Origin: Bordetella parapertussis
GTDB lineage: Bacteria; Pseudomonadota; Gammaproteobacteria; Burkholderiales; SG8-41
Assembly (NCBI GenBank): GCA_945906815.1
Contig: CAMDRT010000046.1
Span: 1-34,460, forward strand
Direction: 5' to 3'
DNA length: 34,460 nt
Part shown: piece after piece, positions 1 to 7,053 of the stretch
Layout: each line of letters opens with the position of its first letter
Numbering within the stretch: the stretch's first letter is position 1
Program-made: the position numbers and the translations under genes
Notes under the pieces: generated by a model
The model's database searches: none
Told to the model about the DNA's origin: nothing
The model's input: the letters and a program-made list of their open reading frames with translations, nothing else

Positions 1-366
1 GCAGATCAGACTAAAGGCGACAAAGCACGTGTTGTGTATGTGGCAGAAAAACTACGCAAAGAACTGCTGAACTATGTTCGCACTTACCCGCAGACTAACC
101 CAACACGCCCCTTGTTTTACACGCAGAAACGCGACCACTTCACAGCAAATACTTTGGCACAGCACTTTTTCTGGTTATACAAAGCGGCGGGGCTAAACGG
201 GGCTTCGTCACATTCTGGCCGACGGACTTTCATAACAACTCTGGCAAACAAGGGGGTCAGTGTGCGGTTACTGCAAGCACTTGCTGGTCACCGTTCAATT
301 ACCACTACCCAAGTGTATATCGACGTAAATGACGCGATGAAGCGGGCGGCGGTGGAACTGGTGTGA
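1..366 (+). CDS. Tyrosine recombinase, C-terminal part (cut by window edge)
   Basis: Site-specific recombinase/integrase of the XerC/D-like tyrosine class, seen only as its catalytic C-terminus. The frame is open from base 1, so the gene begins before the window; the GTG at 34 is internal. Visible catalytic-domain marks are a lysine-containing TKGDKAR turn at the start, the H-x-x-R box (HSGRR), the GH dipeptide in LLQALAGHRS, and the nucleophile tyrosine in TTQVYIDVND. The ending ...NDAMKRAAVELV is typical of this family. The stop is TGA at 364-366. Such enzymes cut and rejoin DNA through a 3'-phosphotyrosine intermediate. It points toward the ATPase gene (convergent). A second, unrelated-looking integrase at 3291-4559 marks the other end of the same AT-rich segment. 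Confidence 0.9.
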   Translation, partial: ADQTKGDKARVVYVAEKLRKELLNYVRTYPQTNPTRPLFYTQKRDHFTANTLAQHFFWLYKAAGLNGASSHSGRRTFITTLANKGVSVRLLQALAGHRSITTTQVYIDVNDAMKRAAVELV

Positions 367-442
367 GTGTCGTTTTGAAAGACACTTATGCACGGTCTGC
401 TGTGGAATCAGGCTAAAACTTCGGTGTGGGAGTTTTGCCGCT

Positions 443-490
443 GCAATCTTGTTGAGATTGCTGCAACCGTCCAGCAACAAGACGGTTGCA
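443..490. other. Two abutting hairpins between convergent genes
   Basis: Two perfect inverted repeats sit back to back. GCAATC (443-448) pairs with GATTGC (456-461) across 7 nt. TGCAACCGTC (462-471) pairs with GACGGTTGCA (481-490) across 9 nt. They lie between the stop of the recombinase fragment (366) and the stop of the ATPase gene (501). A bidirectional transcription end is likely by position, but no T-run follows on either strand, so this is not a standard intrinsic terminator. Confidence 0.45.
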
Positions 491-500
491 CTTCGAAACA

Positions 501-1208
501 TTATTTCTTTTTGCTGGGAACCACAGACAAACCGCACTGCGCTGATTTCGCAACAGTAGGTAGGGGCGGCAGTGCCAAGCCGTTACGAGCCAAGTAGATG
601 AGTTCATCCAGCTTGTTCATGTAATCGCGCAAGTCGCCTGTTGACTCCACCAGTTGCAAACAGTACAGAGCCTGCTGATCCGACAAATGAACGTCTTCGC
701 TCTGCAGAATTAATTGCGCTCTAGTTAGAACTTGACGTGCGCTCAAAGCAGGGAAATTTATCAGGCCACAGCGCGAACGCAGACTTTTGTGAATGTTCAT
801 CGCATCGTTGGTCGTGACAATCAACATGACTCTGTCCTGCACGGCATCAAGCGCTTTCCAAAAATTGGCGAAATCCCCTTTTAGGGTATCTAGTTCCTCC
901 GCCACGATAAACAATTTCTCTCCCTCCTCAAGAAATATAACGGAGGTCGCGCTCTGTAAATAAGTACGTAGATTTTTCATGCGCACGAGTTCTTCCATGT
1001 CTTTGTGTTCAATTCGTGCGTGTGCGCCGCCGATAGCCACTGGCAGTAAACGCGCCGCTGTACTTTTTCCAGTACCGTTCGGCCCCCAAAGCAAGATGTT
1101 TCCTTCAAGTGCCTTGTTTGCATAGGCGTCAATTCGGGTTTGCACAGCTAGGCTGGGGTAGATCACATCGCCAAGTGACTGGGGTGCGTATTTGATAGCG
1201 GTTTTCAT
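501..1208 (-). CDS. AAA+ ATPase, clamp-loader (RFC/gp44)-like
   Basis: A 235-aa P-loop ATPase. Walker A is GPNGTGKST (residues 42-50). A Walker B-like strand SVIFLEEGEKL spans 89-99, sensor 1 is IVTTND near 130-135, and an S-R-C motif at 145-147 resembles the arginine-finger motif of clamp-loader small subunits. An alpha-helical lid follows. Clamp loaders open ring-shaped sliding clamps on DNA. Here, on an integrative element and without clamp or polymerase genes in view, the job could be replication, maintenance or transfer of the element; that is inference. The start ATG at 1208 has AAGGA 9 nt upstream. It follows the 261-aa unknown gene in the same direction by 72 bp, with a strong hairpin between them, so the two are probably co-transcribed. 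The AAA+ assignment is secure; the clamp-loader subtype is moderately so. Confidence 0.8.
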   Translation of the reverse strand: MKTAIKYAPQSLGDVIYPSLAVQTRIDAYANKALEGNILLWGPNGTGKSTAARLLPVAIGGAHARIEHKDMEELVRMKNLRTYLQSATSVIFLEEGEKLFIVAEELDTLKGDFANFWKALDAVQDRVMLIVTTNDAMNIHKSLRSRCGLINFPALSARQVLTRAQLILQSEDVHLSDQQALYCLQLVESTGDLRDYMNKLDELIYLARNGLALPPLPTVAKSAQCGLSVVPSKKK

Positions 1209-1248
1209 GTTGTGTGTTCCTTTGTGTAGTGGTTTTTTTTGTGTATGT

Positions 1249-1276
1249 CGAAAAGGGGAGTTGCCTCCCCCTTTCG
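1249..1276 (-). other. Intercistronic GNRA-loop hairpin
   Basis: On the minus strand a 12-bp stem closes on a GCAA (GNRA-type) tetraloop. One pair is a G-U in the minus-strand RNA and would be an A-C mismatch on the plus strand, so the structure suits the sense transcript. It begins 4 nt after the stop of the 261-aa gene and ends about 40 nt before the ATPase start. No T-run follows, so it looks more like an mRNA-stabilising or processing hairpin, or a partial terminator. Confidence 0.5.
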
Positions 1277-1280
1277 GTCA

Positions 1281-2066
1281 TTAAGCTACTTTTGCGAAAA
1301 CATCCGCGTTGGCCGCCATCCCCAACAAATCGCTAGCCTCTTTGTTGAGCGCCTGATCTGCATCTTTTTGACCAGCGCGAACTTTTGCCATGCGTATCAG
1401 CAGTGCCTGAACGAGAGCTTCGTTGATGTCGGACAAAACACCCACAATAGAAACCATGCCGTCTGGTGCAGGTTTAGCCAGCAAAACAGCGTAATCCCCA
1501 GTGACGCCCGCCAGCGACAGCGTTGCCAATGGAGTAATTGTCGCTAGTTCCACGTTCGCTTTGACTTCGCCAGTAGCCGAAACAATCGCAGCACGTTTCG
1601 CCTGTGCCGCTTCTGACACCACCATATCGCGTTTGATTTCTTCGATGCCGCCTTGTTCTGCGATGTAAGCGGGCAGATCGTTAGCGGTGATAGCTTTAGA
1701 AATCGCCGCTTTGAGCACGTAGGCATAGCCATGCGCACGTTTGCGATCTGAGCTGAATACGAAACGCACGAACATCGTGAGTGTCGTCGTGTTGCTCTGC
1801 ACTTTGACTCCATCCGCTGTAAGCCGCGCACAAAGCTCATTGCGCAGCGTCTTACGGCTGTTGCCATCAGCGTTTACGAACTTGTTTTGGAATACGTCCA
1901 AGCAGCCCGCAAGCAACGCGTACAGCCCATCATTAGCTTTCTTGTAGTCAGTTATTTCCCACTGCTGACGACGCTCAGACAGAGCGTCCAGAGACTGGAC
2001 GATGCCATTTGCAATAATCATGTTGTCGTTCGACGGGGTAAAGGCGGTTTTGACAGATTTGCTCAT
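1281..2066 (-). CDS. Hypothetical protein of the island
   Basis: A 261-aa soluble protein that I do not recognise. The start chosen is the ATG at 2066 (MSKSVKTAFTPSND...), which has GGAG 8 nt upstream; the frame stays open to 2177, but no better start is visible there. The first ~130 residues look alpha-helical and charged, then an Ala/Val-rich stretch with a small-residue core (VELATITPLATLSLAGVTGDYAVLLAK), then a helical tail. No signal peptide, membrane segment or enzyme motif is seen. It precedes the AAA+ ATPase in the same direction, so it may be the partner or substrate of that ATPase. Divergent from the 311-aa gene at 2206. Confidence 0.7.
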   Translation of the reverse strand: MSKSVKTAFTPSNDNMIIANGIVQSLDALSERRQQWEITDYKKANDGLYALLAGCLDVFQNKFVNADGNSRKTLRNELCARLTADGVKVQSNTTTLTMFVRFVFSSDRKRAHGYAYVLKAAISKAITANDLPAYIAEQGGIEEIKRDMVVSEAAQAKRAAIVSATGEVKANVELATITPLATLSLAGVTGDYAVLLAKPAPDGMVSIVGVLSDINEALVQALLIRMAKVRAGQKDADQALNKEASDLLGMAANADVFAKVA

Positions 2067-2205
2067 TTTGATTCTCCGATTTAAAAGTCGGCGCGATGCT
2101 GGTGGCGGAATTGCCAGAAGTTGTATCGCGCTGACGAATAGGATTAGATCACTAAGAACTAATAAATCTGTCAACAACCAATAATCAGTTATTATCTGTA
2201 GACAT
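2067..2205. promoter_or_regulatory. Divergent promoter region in the island
   Basis: An AT-rich 139-bp spacer separates divergent genes. On the minus strand TTGACA (2174 down to 2169) is a perfect -35 hexamer for the 261-aa gene, but no good -10 lies at the right distance. A perfect small palindrome AATAA-TCAG-TTATT (2180-2193) sits just upstream of the ATG at 2206 and could be an operator. No Shine-Dalgarno is visible for the 2206 start. Confidence 0.35.
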
Positions 2206-3141
2206 ATGAAAGAACAATTGCTTCCGTGGTATCTCCGTAGCGCGGATTTCTACAAACCGAACTGGCACACACGGCCTACGATTGGCTTTGAGTTGCTGTT
2301 TGAGTTTTTGCGGCTCAGCCCTAGCTATGAACTGGCCCGCAAAGCCAGCATGGAAGGGCTAAGCACTGCTGACCAGCTACTATTGCCGCCAGATTTTGAG
2401 CAGGTAAAAAACACCTATCAGCTCTTGGGCGATGTGCAAAAAATCTTGTTTCGGCAATGGTGGATCGCAAGAGGACTCAGCACCTTTGGCAATCCCTACG
2501 CACACCCAAAATTGCACGCAGTCGCACAACTGGCAGGTGGGAAAGATATTTCGGCTGAAACCCTCGTAGGTAACTTCGAAAGTTACCTAGCTGGAGCGCG
2601 TCATGAGGAAGGACTAGTGGATAGCGTGCTCATCGCAGTCCCTTTGGGCCTACGTCAATCAGAAATCCGCAAACAGATGTCCGCTATTCTTACTGCCTAT
2701 TCAGGCCATGAGCAAAACTCACTGCAAAGTCCATTGATAAAATTGCAAGGCAAGCGGCTGCGATCAAAGGTGCTGTTCAATGGCCTACGACTGCTTTGGT
2801 TTAAAGCTGCAAAACCCCAATGGGAACACTGGCGGCTGGGTGCTAAATCAAGATTCAGCGTCACCTATTCCAAAGAACTCAATCCTGCCAATCCCCGTAG
2901 AGTGGTCAGCACGCTGGAATCGTACGATAGAGAGATGATGACAAAAATCACCAATCGCGCGCTGAAGAAATTCGAATCCATTGCGGAGAACGCAGCAAGA
3001 GGGCGATTCCCTTCGCAAGACCCAGTCCATCCAGTAGATTTTCAGTATCCGTTTCTTGCCAAACGAATACAGCGCAAAAACACATGGGAACAAGAGGAGA
3101 AAGCACGGTTACTGGCGGCATTCCGCAGCCGTCGGCATTAG
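2206..3141 (+). CDS. Hypothetical basic protein of the island
   Basis: A 311-aa soluble protein without a secure family. The N-terminus (WYLRSADFYKP... then FLRLSPSYELA near residues 35-45) faintly resembles the W/FLRRNP-Y motif of the DUF6499 'transcriptional regulator-like' proteins found on plasmids and islands, but this is weak. The remainder is rich in Arg/Lys, Trp and Gln, with a strongly basic C-terminal third (ITNRALKKFE..., LAKRIQRKNTWEQEEKARLLAAFRSRRH), which would suit nucleic-acid binding. No signal peptide or membrane segment. It is convergent with the integrase at 3291; the 149 bp between them hold nothing I recognise. The start ATG at 2206 has no clear ribosome binding site. 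Confidence 0.65.
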   Translation: MKEQLLPWYLRSADFYKPNWHTRPTIGFELLFEFLRLSPSYELARKASMEGLSTADQLLLPPDFEQVKNTYQLLGDVQKILFRQWWIARGLSTFGNPYAHPKLHAVAQLAGGKDISAETLVGNFESYLAGARHEEGLVDSVLIAVPLGLRQSEIRKQMSAILTAYSGHEQNSLQSPLIKLQGKRLRSKVLFNGLRLLWFKAAKPQWEHWRLGAKSRFSVTYSKELNPANPRRVVSTLESYDREMMTKITNRALKKFESIAENAARGRFPSQDPVHPVDFQYPFLAKRIQRKNTWEQEEKARLLAAFRSRRH

Positions 3142-3290
3142 TGCAAGACCGTCCCGTTGCTGGACGCTTGCTGAACGTAACAGCACAGCACGACCCAGCC
3201 CACTCACGCTTTCCGTCCCCATTCTGTACTCGGTTCGGCGGCGATTTTGGTTTGATGCTGCCACAGAAGGCTGTCGTGCAAATCCGAAAC

Positions 3291-4559
3291 TCAGGCTTTC
3301 TGCCGCTTCTTCGTCGGTTTCATCGACTGCAATTTAGCCACGTTCATTTCGTTCTGGTAATGACTGCCGTAGAAACGTGTGATCATTTCCGCGCTAGTTC
3401 TGGCATTTTGCGCCAACGTATTCCAGTCGATGTTGTCGCCCTTAGTAATCCGAAACATGATTGCTGTGTGACGCAGGCTATACAACGTGCGCACCGTACT
3501 TTTCGCATCCAGTCGCAAATCAGTCACTTCTAGCAAGTGGTAAAACAGTCGCACCAGCTGTACATAAGCGTAGTCTCTGTTGCGATGCTCTGGCATAAAA
3601 ACATAATCGTCGTCATTCGCCAAATCCCGTATAGCTTGATATTCTCGTTGCCGTTCATACACTTCAACGGCGATGGGCATACTGATGAAGGGCTTGTTGT
3701 GCTTTTTGGTGGTTGGGGGTGACAAGCGCAAATACGTGTTGTCCTTTCGCACTACTGCCACATGCGAATGCTTCAGCACCTTAATATCTGATGGCCGCAC
3801 GTAAGTGTTGACCATAAACAAGATCAAGTTATGCAGCTCTTGCGTAAACCGCATCCGCCGCTCTGCCTTACCTTGCTCATTACGGATTACGATCTCAGTG
3901 CCGATCAATGCCTTTGCGTTGCTTTGAAGCTTGGTATATTCCCAGCTATTAAAATAGCCCCGCGGGTCATCTTCTATAGTGATGGTGGGAAACGCGGGCA
4001 GATGCGGGATGATTTGCTTGCGGTGGGCGTGCTTTAACACCTTACGTAGTAGTGATTCGTGTAGCTTCAGCGTTGCGACCTTCAGCCCTTTTTCCGTCAG
4101 CGTATTTAAGTAAGTCTCTATAACCGTGTAATCAATCTGCCCCACATCGTATGTGCGGAAATACGGCAGCATGTGTACACGCAGACGGCTTTGTTCGTTG
4201 ACGTTGATGCTTGCGCTGAGTTCACCGCGCTTGATGCGTGACTCTTGCAACTTCAGCATCTCTTTCGCGCAAACCTCAAAGCGCGATGTCTTGCCAATCA
4301 TCATGCCGCCCGTTTTACGCACCAGCAATTCTTCGTAAAAAGCGATGGCCACCTTCACCGCATCTTGCGTCTTGTCAGTCTTAGTGCTGCGCTTATATAT
4401 TCTGCCGCTGTCGTAGTAGCGTACCCAATAGAACGGCGACGCAGCGATGCGAAAGATGACTAATTTTGCGGGGTATTTTGGAACGGCAAGGATGCTGGTA
4501 GGGATCGGCACAGTTTTGTGCCGCCCGTTTACCAAAGCATTTTTACTGCTCGTTTTCAC
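3291..4559 (-). CDS. Tyrosine-type integrase of the island
   Basis: A complete phage/ICE-type integrase (422 aa, normal length). The N-terminal ~90 residues look like an arm-binding domain, 95-200 the SAM-like core-binding domain, and 235-410 the catalytic domain. Catalytic residues visible: R255 (NTYVRPSD), lysines at 285-286 (TTKKHN), R363-H364 in YSLRHT (the usual first His of H-x-x-R is Tyr), and the nucleophile Y397 (TRFYGSH). The second His/Trp position is not obvious (LAQNARTS). The GTG start at 4559 lies essentially at the predicted transcription start, suggesting a leaderless message. Its position 53 bp from the tRNA-Ala 3' end fits an integrase that uses that tRNA as its attachment site. 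The surrounding bases are more AT-rich than the rest of the window. Confidence 0.92.
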   Translation of the reverse strand: MKTSSKNALVNGRHKTVPIPTSILAVPKYPAKLVIFRIAASPFYWVRYYDSGRIYKRSTKTDKTQDAVKVAIAFYEELLVRKTGGMMIGKTSRFEVCAKEMLKLQESRIKRGELSASINVNEQSRLRVHMLPYFRTYDVGQIDYTVIETYLNTLTEKGLKVATLKLHESLLRKVLKHAHRKQIIPHLPAFPTITIEDDPRGYFNSWEYTKLQSNAKALIGTEIVIRNEQGKAERRMRFTQELHNLILFMVNTYVRPSDIKVLKHSHVAVVRKDNTYLRLSPPTTKKHNKPFISMPIAVEVYERQREYQAIRDLANDDDYVFMPEHRNRDYAYVQLVRLFYHLLEVTDLRLDAKSTVRTLYSLRHTAIMFRITKGDNIDWNTLAQNARTSAEMITRFYGSHYQNEMNVAKLQSMKPTKKRQKA

Positions 4560-4562
4560 ATT

Positions 4563-4593
4563 AGTAGTATAGCGTCAACTATACTACTGTCAA
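4563..4593 (-). promoter_or_regulatory. Integrase promoter covered by a 10-bp palindrome
   Basis: On the minus strand: TTGACA (4593-4588), a 16-nt spacer, then TATACT (4571-4566), a near-consensus sigma70 promoter. The expected transcript start falls at about 4558-4561, on the GTG start codon. A perfect inverted repeat, AGTAGTATAG (4563-4572) and CTATACTACT (4579-4588) with 6 nt between, covers the -10, the spacer and the edge of the -35. A bound repressor, or the integrase itself, would block RNA polymerase. Confidence 0.7.
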
Positions 4594-4612
4594 AACGTAA
4601 GTCCTTGATTCT

Positions 4613-4688
<76 letters not shown>

Positions 4689-4712
4689 GGATTGGAACAG
4701 ATAAGGGCGCGG

Positions 4713-4718
4713 AGTATA
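4713..4718 (-). promoter_or_regulatory. tRNA-Ala promoter -10 with GC-rich discriminator
   Basis: TATACT on the minus strand, followed by CCGCGCCC, the GC-rich discriminator typical of stringently controlled stable-RNA promoters. It lies about 25 nt upstream of the tRNA 5' end. The -35 is poor. The rest of 4719-4901 holds nothing I can identify. Confidence 0.45.
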
Positions 4719-4901
4719 ACAAAGTACCGCCGCGCCTGCTACTCGAACGCGGACTTGTGCAATGTATTCATGATCTTGCGCCCACACGATGCGGCGCTGC
4801 CCCGAAGGCACGCCCCAGATACGGGCCAGCGCATCGACCATCGGAATGACGAAATGGAGATTTTAGAGGCACCCTTTATTTCTTTTCCGTTGACGCGAAG
4901 G

Positions 4902-5459
4902 TTAACGCTCCATGCCGGTCGCGCCGGCCGGCACATCGTAGAAGGCGAGCGTCATCGAGACGCTGGTGTAAAAGCCCATCAGGGTGATCACGTCGGTAAT
5001 GCCGACATGGCCGAGGGCTTCGACCGCGCGCTCATAAAGACCTTTCGCCACCCAGCGCGATTGGCTAAGGCAGATCGCCATTTCATAGATCACCTGCTCG
5101 CGTGTGTCGGAGAACGAGGTCGGCAGGCCTGACAGTATTGCCTCGACCTTGTCGTGCGGCAGCCCGGCTGCCTTGGCGGCACGTTCATGCGCATTGGTGG
5201 GGTAGGCCGAATGCCAATGACTGTTGATGACGTTGACCGCAATCTCGCGTTCGCGCTCGCTGAGCGAGTAGCCCGTGCGGAAATGCGCTCCGAACGGCCC
5301 TATCACTTTCGCCAGCTTGGGGTTGTGCACGAAGATCTTGTTGGGCCCGGGCAGCCGGCCGCGCGACTCGATCATTGAGCGATAGCCTTCCTGCTGCTCC
5401 GGCGTCATCTGATCATAGGGAATCTCGGCATAGCGTCCGAAAGTGGGTGTCTCGGCCAA
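4902..5459 (-). CDS. Carboxymuconolactone decarboxylase-family protein
   Basis: A cytoplasmic CMD/AhpD-fold protein of 185 aa. The fold signature LSEREREIAVNVINSHWHSAYPTNAHERAAKAAGL carries the conserved family histidine. The C-x-x-C pair of AhpD peroxidase-type members is absent, so a disulfide peroxidase role is unlikely. Family members decarboxylate gamma-carboxymuconolactone or act as accessory proteins in aromatic and dicarboxylate breakdown. I prefer the TTG start at 5459 because GGAG lies 7 nt upstream and the protein then begins ...ETPTFGRYAEIPYDQM as relatives do; in-frame ATGs at 5495 and 5519 lack a ribosome binding site. It stands alone between the tRNA and the PA2779 gene. Confidence 0.8.
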   Translation of the reverse strand: MAETPTFGRYAEIPYDQMTPEQQEGYRSMIESRGRLPGPNKIFVHNPKLAKVIGPFGAHFRTGYSLSEREREIAVNVINSHWHSAYPTNAHERAAKAAGLPHDKVEAILSGLPTSFSDTREQVIYEMAICLSQSRWVAKGLYERAVEALGHVGITDVITLMGFYTSVSMTLAFYDVPAGATGMER

Positions 5460-5583
5460 GGTCTGTCTCCAGAGGTTAGTGATTGAGGCAAGCATAGTGC
5501 TGCAGGTTGCGAACATCAACCATACCGCATTAATTACGACTTTGGCGAAAGCTTGTCGAATCTCAATTCCGCCACCGCAAAAC

Positions 5584-5613
5584 TTGACGCAAGGCCCCCA
5601 TCGCAGCTATAAC
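5584..5613 (+). promoter_or_regulatory. Sigma70 promoter of the PA2779-PA2778 operon
   Basis: TTGACG (5584-5589), an 18-nt spacer, then TATAAC (5608-5613), each five of six matches to consensus. The predicted start near 5620 gives a leader of about 70 nt before the ATG at 5690, which has AAGGAA upstream. The rest of 5460-5689 holds no gene. Confidence 0.6.
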
Positions 5614-5689
5614 TACGCGCAGTAGATGTAGCCGTGCAGCACCCAATCCACCCGCATCAAACGCCTTCAAAACCATCAAGGAAACCATC

Positions 5690-6067
5690 ATGAAAAAATT
5701 ATTTCATCGGCTGGTCAGTTACTTGCTCGTTTTCAGTCTTGCGGGTTTGCCGTTCACGGCGCACGCCGGTTTGATTGGCACCGGAGAGGCTGTTGCACAG
5801 AGTGAGATGCAATCCGAGCGCGCCAGAGTGCGCGATTTTCTGGCGCGCGCCGACGTTCAGCAGCAATTGCAACAGCATGGTGTGACGGCGCAAGCCGCCC
5901 AGGATCGTGTCGCTGCGCTGACCGATATTGAAGTCGCGCACATTAGCGGCAAAATCGATGCGCTGCCCGCGGGCGCCGCCACCGGGGGCGCCGCCGTCTT
6001 TGGCGTGACACTGCTGCTGGTGCTGATCACTTATGTGATCGTGCGGATGTTCTATCCCCAGAAGTAA
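5690..6067 (+). CDS. PA2779 family envelope protein
   Basis: A 125-aa exported protein. Signal peptide at residues 1-26 (MKKLFHRLVSYLLVFSLAG..., cleavage after AHA). A central helical domain follows, with RDFLARADVQQQLQQHGVTAQAAQDRVAALTD, and then one C-terminal membrane helix (GGAAVFGVTLLLVLITYVIVRMFY). This is the layout of the PA2779 family, named after a Pseudomonas aeruginosa gene and almost always found just upstream of a PA2778-type C39 peptidase, as here (8 bp gap). The function is unknown. It is likely anchored in the inner membrane facing the periplasm. The ATG at 5690 has a good ribosome binding site. Confidence 0.85.
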   Translation: MKKLFHRLVSYLLVFSLAGLPFTAHAGLIGTGEAVAQSEMQSERARVRDFLARADVQQQLQQHGVTAQAAQDRVAALTDIEVAHISGKIDALPAGAATGGAAVFGVTLLLVLITYVIVRMFYPQK

Positions 6068-6075
6068 CACGCGCC

Positions 6076-7053
6076 GTGTACTGCGTGAAGGCCCGCTACC
6101 CGGCGGGCTTTTTGTTTTTGTGGCTGGGCGCACTGCTCGGCGGTTGCAGCGTGTTCGCGCCGCAATCTAGCGCGCTGCGAGGCGCGATGCCGCCCGGTCT
6201 GCCGCTCAGCGCCGAGATTCGCGATGCACCGTATTTTGCGCAGACCGAGCATCACTGCGGGCCGGCGGCGCTGGCGATGGCGCTGAACAGCGCTGGGGCC
6301 ACAACCAGTCCCGAACAACTCACCGCTCTAGTCTATCTGCCCGGCAGAAAAGGCAGTTTGCAGGTTGAAATGCTGGCGGCGGCGCGGCGCCATGGCATGG
6401 TCGCCTACCAGCTTGAGCCACGTATCAGCGATGTGTTGCAGGAAGTCGCGGCCGGCACGCCCGTCATCTCACTGGAAAACTACGGCGTGCCGTATTACCC
6501 CATCTGGCACTATTCGGTGAGCATCGGCTTTGATCTGGAACGTGCGCAAATTATTCGCCACTCGGGCGCGCTCAAGCGCAATGCCACGCCGCTGTCGGTG
6601 TTTGAATATTTCTGGCGGCAGGAAGGCCGCTGGGCGATGGTCGCCACACCGCCCGAGCGCGTGCCTGTGACCGCGACCGAACAGCGCTACGCGGACGCGG
6701 TAATCGCACTCGAAAAAACCGGGCACACAGGGCCTGCTGCGCGCGCCTACGAGGCCATGCTCAAGCGCTGGCCGGACAATCTCGCCGCGTTGCTGGGGCG
6801 CGGCAACACCGCGCACGCGCTGGGCGATCTGGCATTGGCGGAAGCGTCGTTCCGGCAAGCCAGCATGGCGCACGCCGGTTCCGCCGCCGCGTTTAATAAT
6901 CTGGCGCAAACGCTGCTGGACCGCGGCAAGCTGGACGAGGCGCGCGCAAACGCCGAACATGCGGTCAAGCTGGGTGGGCCGTTACGTGCAAGAGCACTGG
7001 CCACGCTCGTAGACATTCAGAAACAACAACGCACTGTGGAAAAAGTTAAATGA
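6076..7053 (+). CDS. PA2778 family C39-like cysteine peptidase lipoprotein with TPRs
   Basis: A predicted lipoprotein peptidase. Its signal peptide ends in the lipobox LGGC (C24 when started at the GTG at 6076; a GTG at 6085 gives an equally good signal). The C39-type papain-fold domain spans about 50-170, with the catalytic Cys in HHCGPAAL (C61) and His in PIWHYSVSIGFD (H145). TPR-like helices occupy about 195-320 (AALLGRGNTAHALGDLALAEASF..., AAFNNLAQTLLDRGKLDEA). C39 domains usually cut double-glycine leaders; this stand-alone, TPR-bearing version has no known substrate. An intrinsic terminator lies within its signal-peptide codons (6090-6115). It ends with an ATGA overlap onto the next receptor gene. 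The start has no clear ribosome binding site, so translation is probably coupled to PA2779. Confidence 0.87.
   Translation: MYCVKARYPAGFLFLWLGALLGGCSVFAPQSSALRGAMPPGLPLSAEIRDAPYFAQTEHHCGPAALAMALNSAGATTSPEQLTALVYLPGRKGSLQVEMLAAARRHGMVAYQLEPRISDVLQEVAAGTPVISLENYGVPYYPIWHYSVSIGFDLERAQIIRHSGALKRNATPLSVFEYFWRQEGRWAMVATPPERVPVTATEQRYADAVIALEKTGHTGPAARAYEAMLKRWPDNLAALLGRGNTAHALGDLALAEASFRQASMAHAGSAAAFNNLAQTLLDRGKLDEARANAEHAVKLGGPLRARALATLVDIQKQQRTVEKVK
6090..6115 (+). terminator. Intrinsic terminator inside the PA2778-type signal sequence
   Basis: GCCCGC (6091-6096), a 6-nt loop, GCGGGC (6103-6108), then TTTTTGTTTTTG. The stem gains a G-U pair with G6090. By shape this is a rho-independent terminator, 23 nt after the PA2779 stop. 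It also encodes residues KARYPAGFLFLW, which are needed for the PA2778-type signal peptide, so ribosome movement could decide read-through. Confidence 0.65.

Noticed and set aside
443..490. Integron attC site
   Set aside because: The stems are perfect and lack the R/L box layout with GTTRRRY and RYYYAAC cores and the extrahelical bases; no integron integrase or cassette is present.
1231..1240. T8 run as an intrinsic terminator for the plus strand
   Set aside because: No stem precedes it on the plus strand and no plus-strand gene ends there; on the minus strand it is an A-run upstream of the ATPase ribosome binding site.
4902..5459. AhpD-type alkyl hydroperoxidase
   Set aside because: The catalytic C-x-x-C pair and proton-relay Glu pattern are not present; only the CMD fold is supported.
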